Source: an uncultured Polycyclovorans sp.
GTDB taxonomy: Bacteria; Pseudomonadota; Gammaproteobacteria; Nevskiales; Nevskiaceae
Direction: 5' to 3'
DNA: 64,000 nt
Assembly: GCA_936928855.1 (NCBI GenBank)
Contig: CAKZHZ010000019.1
Coordinates: 124,001 to 188,000, forward strand
Position 1 is the first letter of the stretch. Every line of letters begins with the position of its first letter. Positions 9,481 through 18,849 of this stretch are shown here, piece by piece. A program made the translations under genes and the position numbers. The notes beneath the pieces were generated by a model, which worked only from the letters and a program-made list of their open reading frames with translations, did not search any database and was not told where the DNA came from.

Positions 9481-10031
9481 CCACGCTGACCATTACCCCC
9501 GACCACGCGCCGGACCAGGTGCAGTTGCACACCGACGACTTCGACATCATCCAGCGCGAACTGGCCGCCATCGGTGTGCCGATGACGCGCTGGCGCGCCG
9601 ATGTGCCGCTGGCACCGGACGCAACGCCGGAGACCGTGCTCGAGGCCTACGCGCCTGCGGTCGCGGCGCTCAATGCCAAGTACGGCTTTCAGTCCGTTGA
9701 CGTGGTGGCGATGCACCCTGCGCATCCGGATGTGGAAACCGCCCGCGGCAAGTTTCTGGCCGAGCACACCCACGATGATTTCGAGATCCGGTTTTTCGTG
9801 GATGGTGCCGGTGTGTTCTACATCCGCCAGGGTGGCAAGGTTTACACCACGCTGTGCACCGCAGGTGACCTGATCGAACTGCCCGCCGATACCACGCACT
9901 GGTTCGACATGGGCCCCAAGCCGATGTTCAAGGCCATCCGGTTCTTCACCAAGCCGGATGGCTGGGTGGGCCACTTCACCGGCGACCCCATTGCCCGCAA
10001 TTTCCCGCCCTATGCAGGTGCGGCGGCGTGA
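9477..10031 (+). CDS. mtnD: Acireductone dioxygenase
   Basis: Cupin metalloenzyme that oxidises acireductone in methionine salvage: the Fe form makes the methionine precursor keto-acid, the Ni form an off-pathway product. The 184-residue protein shows all metal ligands, His97 and His99 in EHTHDDFEIRFF, Glu103 in the same segment and His141 in TTHWFDMG. It is translationally coupled to mtnB (ATGA) and is followed by mtnC 37 bp downstream. Confidence 0.96.
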   Translation: MTTLTITPDHAPDQVQLHTDDFDIIQRELAAIGVPMTRWRADVPLAPDATPETVLEAYAPAVAALNAKYGFQSVDVVAMHPAHPDVETARGKFLAEHTHDDFEIRFFVDGAGVFYIRQGGKVYTTLCTAGDLIELPADTTHWFDMGPKPMFKAIRFFTKPDGWVGHFTGDPIARNFPPYAGAAA

Positions 10032-10068
10032 CGGCGAACATGATGTGGAGCGGTGCGGAGGCAGTACG

Positions 10069-10764
10069 ATGATCCAGGTCATATTGACGGATATCGAGGG
10101 CACAACCTCGTCCATCGACTTCGTCCACCAGACGCTCTTCCCCTATGCCCGCAGCCGCATCCGGGCGTTCCTGCGCGATCATGCCGGCGATGCCGAAGTG
10201 CACCGCCAGCTCGACGAGGTCGAGCAGATCGAAAACCGCGACCTGTCACTGCAGGACGCAGCCGATGTGCTCGAACGCTGGATCGACGAGGACCGGAAGG
10301 TCACGCCGCTCAAGGCCTTGCAGGGCATGATCTGGGCCGAGGGCTATCGCGCCGGCGAACTGCGAGGGCATGTCTACCCGGATACGCCGGCGGCACTGCG
10401 TGCCTGGCAGGCGCAGGGCCTGCGGCTTGCGGTGTACTCCTCGGGTTCCGTGGATGCGCAGAAGCTCATTTTCGGACACACCGATCACGGCGATCTCACG
10501 CCGCTGTTCTCCGCGTTCTTCGACACGCGTGTGGGCGGCAAGCGCGACGTTGCCAGCTACCGCGAAATCCTACGGGCGTTGCAGTGTCCCGCCGAAGCGG
10601 TGCTGTTCCTCTCCGATGTGGGGGAGGAACTGGATGCTGCGCGGGCCGCAGGGCTGCGTACCTGTCAGGTGGTTCGTGATGCCAAGACGGTTGTGGCACC
10701 CGCACATCCGCAGGTGCCGGACCTTGCCGCGGTCGATGCCACGCTGGCGCTGCAGGACCTGTAG
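10069..10764 (+). CDS. mtnC: Enolase-phosphatase E1
   Basis: Bifunctional HAD-family enzyme that enolises and then dephosphorylates the diketo intermediate to acireductone. The 231-residue protein has the HAD motif I variant TDIEGTTSS (DxE, typical of E1), motif II YSSGSVDAQK, the lysine region GGKRDVASY and motif IV FLSDVGEELDAA. The ATG at 10069 fits the family N-terminus; the frame is open further upstream across the end of mtnD. It completes the mtnB-mtnD-mtnC cluster. Confidence 0.96.
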   Translation: MIQVILTDIEGTTSSIDFVHQTLFPYARSRIRAFLRDHAGDAEVHRQLDEVEQIENRDLSLQDAADVLERWIDEDRKVTPLKALQGMIWAEGYRAGELRGHVYPDTPAALRAWQAQGLRLAVYSSGSVDAQKLIFGHTDHGDLTPLFSAFFDTRVGGKRDVASYREILRALQCPAEAVLFLSDVGEELDAARAAGLRTCQVVRDAKTVVAPAHPQVPDLAAVDATLALQDL

Positions 10765-10767
10765 GCC

Positions 10768-11604
10768 CTACGCGCGACGTTCGGCGGCGCCGGCCTGTTG
10801 CAGCCACTGCCGCCAGGGGGCCTGGCGATCGCCGACGACCACGAAATCCGGGTTGATCAGACCGTCGCCCTGGTTGTATTGCAAGGGCGTCAGCGTGGGC
10901 AGCGCCAGCACCGCACCGCCCGCCTGCTCCACCACGCACTGGGCCGCCGCAGTATCCCATTCCGATGTGGGCCCCAGACGGGGGTAGCCATCGGCCGAGC
11001 CCTCGGCAATCAGACAGAATTTCAGCGAGCTGCCCTTGGACACCTGTTCGTGGGGCGGGAAGCGCGACAGCGCCGCGTCCGCGCGGCGGCCGTGGTGGGA
11101 GCGGCTGACAAACAGGACGGGTCGGGATGGCCAGCGCCGCGTGTGCAGCGGCTGCCGGTCCTCGCCCTGTTGACGCCAGGCCCCCAGTCCCTGGGCCGCG
11201 GCATAGGTCTGCGCCAGCGCGGGCACATGCACCACGCCCAGTACCGGTCGCCCGTGGGCGATGAGCGCGATATTGACGGTGAACTCGCCATTGCGCTTGA
11301 TGAACTCGCGGGTGCCGTCGAGGGGGTCCACCAGCCAGTAGTGCGTCCACTGCCGCCGCACTGCAGCGGGGATGTCGGCATCCTCCTCGGAGAGCAGCGG
11401 CAGTCGCGGCTGCAGCGCCTGCAGGCCCTCGGCGATGCAGTGGTGCGCAGCCAGATCGGCTTCGGTCAAAGGCGAGTCATCGGCTTTGTGAGACACTTCG
11501 AACGCGCGGCGGTACACCGCCATGATGCGGTCGCCGGCGGTGACCGCCAGGCGTTCGATCTCGGGTAACCATTGAGCGAGTTGTGATGTCACGGGATGTT
11601 TCAC
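10768..11604 (-). CDS. cysQ: 3'(2'),5'-bisphosphate nucleotidase CysQ
   Basis: Mg-dependent phosphatase of the inositol monophosphatase superfamily that removes the 3' phosphate from PAP, the by-product of sulfate assimilation. The 278-residue protein shows the metal-binding LLSEEDAD, the signature VDPLDGTREF (about residues 92-101) and the C-terminal motif SEWDTAAAQ. The start is a GTG at 11604 overlapping the divergent yrfG start. Adjacency of cysQ and a YrfG-type nucleotidase is common in gammaproteobacteria. It converges with mtnC, 3 bp apart. Confidence 0.93.
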   Translation of the reverse strand: MKHPVTSQLAQWLPEIERLAVTAGDRIMAVYRRAFEVSHKADDSPLTEADLAAHHCIAEGLQALQPRLPLLSEEDADIPAAVRRQWTHYWLVDPLDGTREFIKRNGEFTVNIALIAHGRPVLGVVHVPALAQTYAAAQGLGAWRQQGEDRQPLHTRRWPSRPVLFVSRSHHGRRADAALSRFPPHEQVSKGSSLKFCLIAEGSADGYPRLGPTSEWDTAAAQCVVEQAGGAVLALPTLTPLQYNQGDGLINPDFVVVGDRQAPWRQWLQQAGAAERRA

Positions 11605-12299
11605 CAGAGCAGGCGGCAGGCGGCAGCAGTGTAGGGGATGCCCAGGTCGACTGGTCTCAGGTCGATGTGGTCATCCTCGACATGGACGGCACCGTACTCG
11701 ACCTTGCCTACGACAATTATTTCTGGCGGCGGCTGGTGCCGCAGCGCTATGGCGCGCTGCACGGCATCAGCGAACAGGAGGCGGCCGCGCGGTTGCAGCC
11801 GTTGTTCGAATCGACGGCCCACACCCTGCCCTGGTACTGCACCGATTTCTGGAGTGAGCAGACCGGGCTCAACATGGCCGCGCTCAAGCATGAGATCCGC
11901 GATCGCATCGCGCCGCTGCCGGGTGCCGAAGTCTTTCTGCAGGGTGTTCGGGACAGTGGCCGGGGGCTGTGGCTGGCCACCAACGCCCACCGTGACTCCT
12001 GGCAGCTGAAGCTGCGGCATACCGGCTTGCAGCCCTATTTCCACACTGTCGTGTGCTCGCACGACTTCGGCGCGCCCAAGGAGCACCCGTCGTTCTGGCA
12101 GCGTTTCGTCGATGCCCACCCCTTTGATGCCCGGCGTGCACTGTTTGTCGACGACTCGCAGCCGGTTCTCGATGCCGCGCGTGCCTTCGGCATCGGGCAG
12201 GTGGTGGCGATCCGTCATCCGGACCGCAGCGCACCGCCGCGTCCGGTGCCCGGGCATGCCAGTGTGGACGCGCTGGCGACGCTCAATCCGCCGCAGTAG
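11586..12299 (+). CDS. yrfG: HAD-family GMP/IMP nucleotidase (YrfG-like)
   Basis: HAD hydrolase resembling E. coli YrfG (NagD-independent purine 5'-nucleotidase). Of about 237 residues, motif I is VVILDMDGTVLDLAYDN, motif II WLATNAHR, the lysine lies in FGAPKEHPSFW and motif IV is ALFVDDSQPVLDAA. The family-typical segment DNYFWRRLVPQRYG is present. The start region (GTG 11583 or ATG 11586) overlaps the cysQ 5' end by about 20 bp on the opposite strand, so a later start is possible. Its 3' end overlaps the convergent DUF3080 gene by 17 bp. Confidence 0.88.
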   Translation: MSRDVSPEQAAGGSSVGDAQVDWSQVDVVILDMDGTVLDLAYDNYFWRRLVPQRYGALHGISEQEAAARLQPLFESTAHTLPWYCTDFWSEQTGLNMAALKHEIRDRIAPLPGAEVFLQGVRDSGRGLWLATNAHRDSWQLKLRHTGLQPYFHTVVCSHDFGAPKEHPSFWQRFVDAHPFDARRALFVDDSQPVLDAARAFGIGQVVAIRHPDRSAPPRPVPGHASVDALATLNPPQ

Positions 12300-13329
12300 C
12301 GGCGGCACCCGGCATCAACCCGCAGGTTCCCAGCAGCGCCTGCCAGGCCCGGGTGTGGCGTTGGCCGGCCTGTTCGAGGTCAGTGCGCAGGCTGCCGGTG
12401 CCGTCGCCCAGCACCTGTGTGGCATAGGCGCGGAAGGCGGGGGGCGGGCGTGGGGCGGCGGCCAACAGGCGGTTCATCGACTGCTGCCAGCGCGTGCCAT
12501 CCCGATGCAGCTGGGCCAGATAGGGCTGCACCCAGCCCGCGTAGTAGCGGTAGAACACGGTCTCGAGAATGCGGGCCGCAGGGGTAGGGCGCTGCTGTGG
12601 ACAGAGCCGCTGCCGGTCCACGGCCATCAGACGCTCGGCCACCGTGTCGAGGGTGGTGGCCAGCCCCTGCATGGCGTGGACCCAGGCACCGCCATAGCCG
12701 GACAGGGCAAGCGCCTGCAGCTGGGGCTCCAGCTGCGTCAGATCCCATCCGTCCGGCGGTGCATCCAGTTGTTCCGCCAGCTGCTCCAGCGCGCGCAGCG
12801 CTTCCATCGGTGGGGCTTCGCCGGGCGGCAGCCACGGGGTGGCCAGGGAGAAATGGCGTTCGAACTCGGGACTGTCGAAGCTGAGCTGCCAGAACACCGC
12901 GGGCAGTGTGCCGGCCTTGCCGCGGGCAATGGCGTCCATCTGGTCGCGCAGGGCGAGGTCGGCCTCGGCTTGGGTGTGCAGCCAGCGCCGGCAGCGCTGC
13001 AGGCGATGGGCAAAGCGCAGTTCGTAGTCGATACGGCGGCTGGCGGGCCAGTAGCGCCCCAGGATGCTGTTGCGCTCGGCGATCAGCTGGGTGAGGTTGC
13101 AGGTGTTGAAGTCGGTCAGATCGAGCAGCCGCGCACGCACCTCCGGCACCGGCAGTTGCCGCTCGCGGTGTCGTGGGTATGGCGGTGGTGACGGCCAGGA
13201 CAGCTTTTCCGGGGTTTGCCGCGCGGCGCGGGCGACGCGGTCGGCATAGTCCTGCAGGCGGTACTGCGGGGTATCGCGGTCACAGGCCACGAGCAGCAGG
13301 CTCAGCAGCAATCCCAGGGTCAATCGCAT
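12283..13329 (-). CDS. DUF3080 family lipoprotein
   Basis: A 348-residue predicted lipoprotein. The ATG at 13329 gives the signal MRLTLGLLLSLLLVAC with a lipobox cysteine at residue 16; the frame is open another 31 codons upstream but that extension is Arg-rich and unlike a signal. The mature part is helical and rich in Gln, Arg and Leu, with the family-typical RRIDYELRFAHRLQRC and FYRYYAGWVQPYLAQLHRDG. Family function is unknown. It overlaps yrfG tail to tail by 17 bp. Confidence 0.8.
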   Translation of the reverse strand: MRLTLGLLLSLLLVACDRDTPQYRLQDYADRVARAARQTPEKLSWPSPPPYPRHRERQLPVPEVRARLLDLTDFNTCNLTQLIAERNSILGRYWPASRRIDYELRFAHRLQRCRRWLHTQAEADLALRDQMDAIARGKAGTLPAVFWQLSFDSPEFERHFSLATPWLPPGEAPPMEALRALEQLAEQLDAPPDGWDLTQLEPQLQALALSGYGGAWVHAMQGLATTLDTVAERLMAVDRQRLCPQQRPTPAARILETVFYRYYAGWVQPYLAQLHRDGTRWQQSMNRLLAAAPRPPPAFRAYATQVLGDGTGSLRTDLEQAGQRHTRAWQALLGTCGLMPGAAATAAD

Positions 13330-13388
13330 GGCCGCAACCGTGGCACAGTGGCGCTGCGTTGGCGACCTGTACGCGCCCCGTACAAACG

Positions 13389-13417
13389 ACGACGGCCGGC
13401 GCAGGGCCGGCCGTCGT
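13389..13417 (-). terminator. Rho-independent terminator after the FKBP gene
   Basis: A perfect 12-bp GC-rich stem (13389-13400 with 13406-13417) with a 5-base loop; on the minus strand it is followed by CGTTTGT. It lies 14 bp downstream of the FKBP stop codon and upstream of the DUF3080 gene. Confidence 0.8.
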
Positions 13418-13431
13418 TGCACAGCAGTCGC

Positions 13432-14166
13432 TTACTCGGTGTCGGGTTCGCCGATGCTGAGCAGCTCCACTTCGAAGATCAGCGTTTCGTTGGGGCCGAT
13501 CTTGGCACCGGCACCGCGCTCGCCATATGCGAGTTCGGCGGGGATCACGAAGCGGTACTTGGCGCCGGGCTTCATCAACTGCACGCCCTCGGTCCAGCCG
13601 GGGATCACGTTGGCCAGCGGGAAGGTGACCGGCTCGCCGCGGGCATAGGAGCTGTCGAACTCGGTGCCGTCGATGAGCGTGCCCTTGTAGTGCACGGTGA
13701 CGCTGTCATCGGGCTTGGGGTTGTCGCCCTTGCCTGCGGTCAGCACTTCGTACTGCAGGCCCGATTCGGTCGCTGTCACGCCGTCGCGGGCGCCATTCTC
13801 GGCCAGGAAGGCCGCGCCGCGCTCGGAGGCGGCACCGGCTTGCTCGGCGCGCTCCTTCATCTGGCGCTCCTGCATGGCGCGCGCCACGGTGTTCTTGACC
13901 TCTTCGCGGGCGGCTTCGTCCAGGCGCGGCTCGGTGCCGCTGATGGCATCGTCGAGGCCGGCCTTGAGGGCGGCGATATCGACATCGGCCTTCACCGGTG
14001 CCAGCGAGGTGCCGAGGTCGATGCCGATGGCATAGCCGAACTTCTGGGCATCGCTGTCAAGCGAGACCGGGCCTTCGGTGGCGGTGGCAGAGCTGCCGGG
14101 CTGGGAGCAGGCCGAGGCCAGGCCAACGGCGGCGGCGAGGGCCAGCAGGCGAAACGGATGGGACAT
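13432..14166 (-). CDS. FKBP-type peptidyl-prolyl cis-trans isomerase (Mip/FkpA-like lipoprotein)
   Basis: Periplasmic or membrane-anchored prolyl isomerase and folding chaperone. The 244-residue protein has a lipoprotein signal ending LASAC (Cys20), a helical dimerisation domain (about 35-130) and a C-terminal FKBP domain (about 135-238) with TVHYKGTLIDGTEFDSSY, FPLANVIPGWTEGVQLM and IPAELAYGERGAGAKIGPNETLIFEVELL, covering the usual active-site residues. The ribosome binding site GGAG lies 6 bases before the ATG. It is a single-gene unit with its own terminator. Confidence 0.94.
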   Translation of the reverse strand: MSHPFRLLALAAAVGLASACSQPGSSATATEGPVSLDSDAQKFGYAIGIDLGTSLAPVKADVDIAALKAGLDDAISGTEPRLDEAAREEVKNTVARAMQERQMKERAEQAGAASERGAAFLAENGARDGVTATESGLQYEVLTAGKGDNPKPDDSVTVHYKGTLIDGTEFDSSYARGEPVTFPLANVIPGWTEGVQLMKPGAKYRFVIPAELAYGERGAGAKIGPNETLIFEVELLSIGEPDTE

Positions 14167-14228
14167 GAGAACTCCAGGCGGAGAAAGTGAATGTTGATGC
14201 GCCCGCAGCGCGGGCGTGGCTCAGGATT

Positions 14229-16739
14229 CTAGCGGCTCGCGGGAGGGGCTGCCGATGGTTCGGACGGCTCGGCAGCCGGCTTGCGGCGTTGCAGCAGTTG
14301 CATGAGGGTTTGACGGGCCTCGTCGGATAGGAGTTCCAGCGATCGGTCGGCGATGCGGTCGATGCGGGCATCGACGGCGAGGGTGCGTTCGGCGGTTTCG
14401 GTCACCAGGCCGATGTCGATCAAGGTGTTGAGGTAGCCACGGAACAGGGTCTTGTCGAAGAACTCGGGGGCGTCGCGCCCGGTCAGCAGCGCCATGCGCT
14501 CGGCCAGCAGGCGGCAGTCGCCCTCGAAGCGCTCGCGCGGGAGTTTCTGTTGGCTGCGGCGCTCGTTGGCCAGCAGCAGCGCGGTCATGCAGTAGCGCTC
14601 CAGGGTTTCCCCCATGACCCGCCCCAGCATCGACAGCGTCGAGAACGAGGGGTGGGTGACTTCCGGGCGACGCAGCCGGTGATCGTCCTCGCGCTCGAGC
14701 AGGCCCAGTTGCAGCATGACCTCCAGGCATTGGCGGGTGACGCCATCGATGTCCTCCGCCTTCCACGGCAGGAAGAACTCGGTGCGCAGGAACGGATAGA
14801 GCGCGCGCACCCCGGTGAGGAGGGCGTCCTCGCTGAGAATCCAGCGCGTGCGGTAGAGGTTGGCGATCAGTCCGGGAATGGCGAACAGGTGCTGGATGTT
14901 GTTGCGGTTGTAGGTCATCAGCACGGCATCGCGACCGGTGACGCCGTAGACGTCGCCCCAGGGATGGCTGACCTGGGCGATGCGTGCGATCGGAGCGGCC
15001 CAGTCCACCACCGCCGAGGGGCGGGTTTCCGGCAGCATCTGGTCCGGGCCCAGGGGCAGGCCCTTGAGCAGCCAGATGAGATGGCCGATCTGCTCGATGT
15101 ACTCGTCGCGGGAGACCGCGCGCTGCGGGCTGGCCAGCAGGGCCACTGCGGCCAGGCCGTTGGGGTTGGCCACGGCCGCAGCGTTGGTGCGCCAGGCGTT
15201 CTCGAAGGCAAGCTCACTGATGAACCGCTTGAAGCCTTCCGGCTTGTCTTCGCTTTCGGGCAGCAGGGTTTCCCGCCATCCCGGCAGGTGGGAATCGGCG
15301 TATTCCTGCAGGGCGATGGGTTCGCCGAAGTTGATGTAGGCCTTGCCGTAGCTCTTCGCCAGGATCTTGCCCGCCTTCAGCAGCCCGTCGGCGGATTCCT
15401 TGGTCTTCTGTGCGCCGCGCAGTTCCTTGGAGTAGCTCGCCACCTCCCAGCACTTGTCGTAGCCGATGTACACCGGCACCAGCGCCACCTTGCGCGAGCG
15501 CTGACGCAGGCTGGCCTCGACCACCATCGACAGCAGGCCGGTCTTCGGCGCCAACAGGCGACCGGTGCGGCTGCGGCCGCCCTCCGGGAAGAACTCGATG
15601 GAGTAGCCGCGCTGGATCAGGGCATCGACATAGGCGCGAAACACCGCCGTGTAGAGGCGGTTGCCGGCGAAGGTGCGCCGCATGTAGAAGGCGCCGCAGC
15701 GGCGCAGCAGGCCGCCCACCGGCCAGAAGTTGAGGTTGATGCCGGCAGCGATGTGCGGTGGCACCAGCCCTCCGTGATAGAGCGCGTAGCTCACCAGCAG
15801 GTAGTCGGCATGGCTGCGGTGCGAGGGCATATAGATGATCTCGTGGCCCTGCGCCCATTGGCGTACCCGGTCGAGCCCGCGGACATCGATATCGCGGAAC
15901 ACGCGCTTGAACACCATGCCCCCGAGAAAGCGCTCCAGCAGGTTGATCGCTGCGTTGGAATAGTCGGCGGCGATCTCCTCGGCATAGCGGCGTGCCCGCT
16001 GTAGCGCCTGGGCGTGGGTGACTTCGCCGGCCGCGGTCTCCGCCTCGATGGCGGCCTGGACGCCGTGACTGGCCAGCAGGCCGTCCACCACCACACCCCG
16101 CCGCAGCAGGGCCGGGCCCAGCGCCGCGGTACGCGCCCGCAGGAAGTGGAAGTGCAGCACGCGGGTGAGTTTGCGTTGGCCCAGCGCAGCGCTGGGGGCC
16201 CGATCCATGTACTCCCGAAACGACAGCGGCAGGCCGAAGTTGGCAAGAATGCCGCGCCCGTTGGCCAGCATGATGAACAGCTTGCGAATGCGACCGGCCT
16301 GCACGCTGTCGGCAAACAACAGCCGGAACCAGCTGGTTTCCGAACCCGGATCGCGGCCCCAGAAGATCGAGACCGGCACCACCTGGGCGTCGAAATCCTG
16401 CGTGTCGGCCGCGGTCTCGATCAGGCGCGACAGGTCGGTAGCCTGACGGCGCTCCTCCAGCAGGGCTGGCAGATACAGCACGCCGGGGCGTTGCACGGTT
16501 GGAAAGTCGTCGCCGGTGCGTGTGGGGCGGGGCAGATTGAGGTCGCGACAGATGCGATCCAGTACGAAGACGTCGCTCCAGTCGCGCGTGGCCAGCACGT
16601 ACACCACTGGCTTGTCGGGGTCGAGTGTGAGCCCCTCCCCCAACGGGCTGGGGATGGTGCGATACCGAAGGTAGCGGCTGAACGGGCGGAAAATGGTCCA
16701 CGCCAACGCGTAGAGCAGCCCTGCAATAGTGCCTGCCAT
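14229..16739 (-). CDS. plsB: Glycerol-3-phosphate 1-O-acyltransferase
   Basis: Inner-membrane enzyme that acylates position 1 of glycerol-3-phosphate, the first step in phospholipid synthesis. The 836 residues are close to the E. coli length. The acyltransferase blocks are in order: MPSHRSHADYLL (HX4D), GAFYMRRTF, FFPEGGRSRTGRL and VALVPVYIGYDK, between about residues 295 and 430. The long C-terminal region typical of PlsB follows, ending in a Pro/Ala/Ser-rich tail. The gene is divergent from the DUF4112 gene, 66 bp away. Confidence 0.96.
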   Translation of the reverse strand: MAGTIAGLLYALAWTIFRPFSRYLRYRTIPSPLGEGLTLDPDKPVVYVLATRDWSDVFVLDRICRDLNLPRPTRTGDDFPTVQRPGVLYLPALLEERRQATDLSRLIETAADTQDFDAQVVPVSIFWGRDPGSETSWFRLLFADSVQAGRIRKLFIMLANGRGILANFGLPLSFREYMDRAPSAALGQRKLTRVLHFHFLRARTAALGPALLRRGVVVDGLLASHGVQAAIEAETAAGEVTHAQALQRARRYAEEIAADYSNAAINLLERFLGGMVFKRVFRDIDVRGLDRVRQWAQGHEIIYMPSHRSHADYLLVSYALYHGGLVPPHIAAGINLNFWPVGGLLRRCGAFYMRRTFAGNRLYTAVFRAYVDALIQRGYSIEFFPEGGRSRTGRLLAPKTGLLSMVVEASLRQRSRKVALVPVYIGYDKCWEVASYSKELRGAQKTKESADGLLKAGKILAKSYGKAYINFGEPIALQEYADSHLPGWRETLLPESEDKPEGFKRFISELAFENAWRTNAAAVANPNGLAAVALLASPQRAVSRDEYIEQIGHLIWLLKGLPLGPDQMLPETRPSAVVDWAAPIARIAQVSHPWGDVYGVTGRDAVLMTYNRNNIQHLFAIPGLIANLYRTRWILSEDALLTGVRALYPFLRTEFFLPWKAEDIDGVTRQCLEVMLQLGLLEREDDHRLRRPEVTHPSFSTLSMLGRVMGETLERYCMTALLLANERRSQQKLPRERFEGDCRLLAERMALLTGRDAPEFFDKTLFRGYLNTLIDIGLVTETAERTLAVDARIDRIADRSLELLSDEARQTLMQLLQRRKPAAEPSEPSAAPPASR

Positions 16740-16805
16740 CCCCTGTCGGCCCTCCCGGACCTGATTGCGGCTCCCCTTTTCGGGGTGCTCGATTAACCTT
16801 AATGG

Positions 16806-17318
16806 GTGAAAAGTCTAAACCAAGCCTCTGTTGATGCCGTGACAGCCGATCCACAGGCCGTGGCTGCGGCCCGCCGCCGCCTGCAGCGGCTGGCCTGGTG
16901 GCTGGACGAGCGTTTCCGTATTCCGGGCACCCGGATCCGCTTCGGGCTGGAAGCGGTGATCGGCCTGATTCCCTTCGGAGGGGACCTGATCGGGCTGTTG
17001 CTGTCGGGGTTTGCGGTGCAGCAGGCAGTGCGCCTGGGTGCACCGCGTGGCCTGGTGGTGAAGATGCTCGGCAATGTCGGGCTCGATTTCCTGCTGGGCC
17101 TGGTGCCTGGCGTGGGCGATCTGGCGGATATCGCCTTCAAGGCCAACACCCGCAACCTGCGCCTGCTTGAGGCGTTTCTCGATGCCCAGTCGCCGGCGCC
17201 GCCGGCTTCGGCACGCCGCCGGGTCGGGGGGCTGCTGCTGTGGTTGTTGCTGGTGGCGATGGGGACGCTCGTCGTGGTGTGGGGCGTCACCGCGCTGTTG
17301 GCATCGCTTCTGCATTGA
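16806..17318 (+). CDS. DUF4112 family membrane protein
   Basis: A 170-residue protein with the DUF4112 signature: LAWWLDERFRIPGTRIRFGLEAVIGLIPFGGDLI, given here as a region (residues about 28-61), and LGLVPGVGDLADIAFKANTRNL (about 97-118). A C-terminal membrane segment follows (LLLWLLLVAMGTLVVVWGV). Function is unknown. The start is a GTG; no better ATG is in frame upstream. It is 55 bp ahead of the POT transporter on the same strand. Confidence 0.8.
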   Translation: MKSLNQASVDAVTADPQAVAAARRRLQRLAWWLDERFRIPGTRIRFGLEAVIGLIPFGGDLIGLLLSGFAVQQAVRLGAPRGLVVKMLGNVGLDFLLGLVPGVGDLADIAFKANTRNLRLLEAFLDAQSPAPPASARRRVGGLLLWLLLVAMGTLVVVWGVTALLASLLH

Positions 17319-17373
17319 CCCCTATCCGGGTTTGCCGCACCGTGCGGTGAGGTTGCCAAGGGAGCTGTCGTCG

Positions 17374-18846
<1,473 letters not shown>

Positions 18847-18849
18847 TTC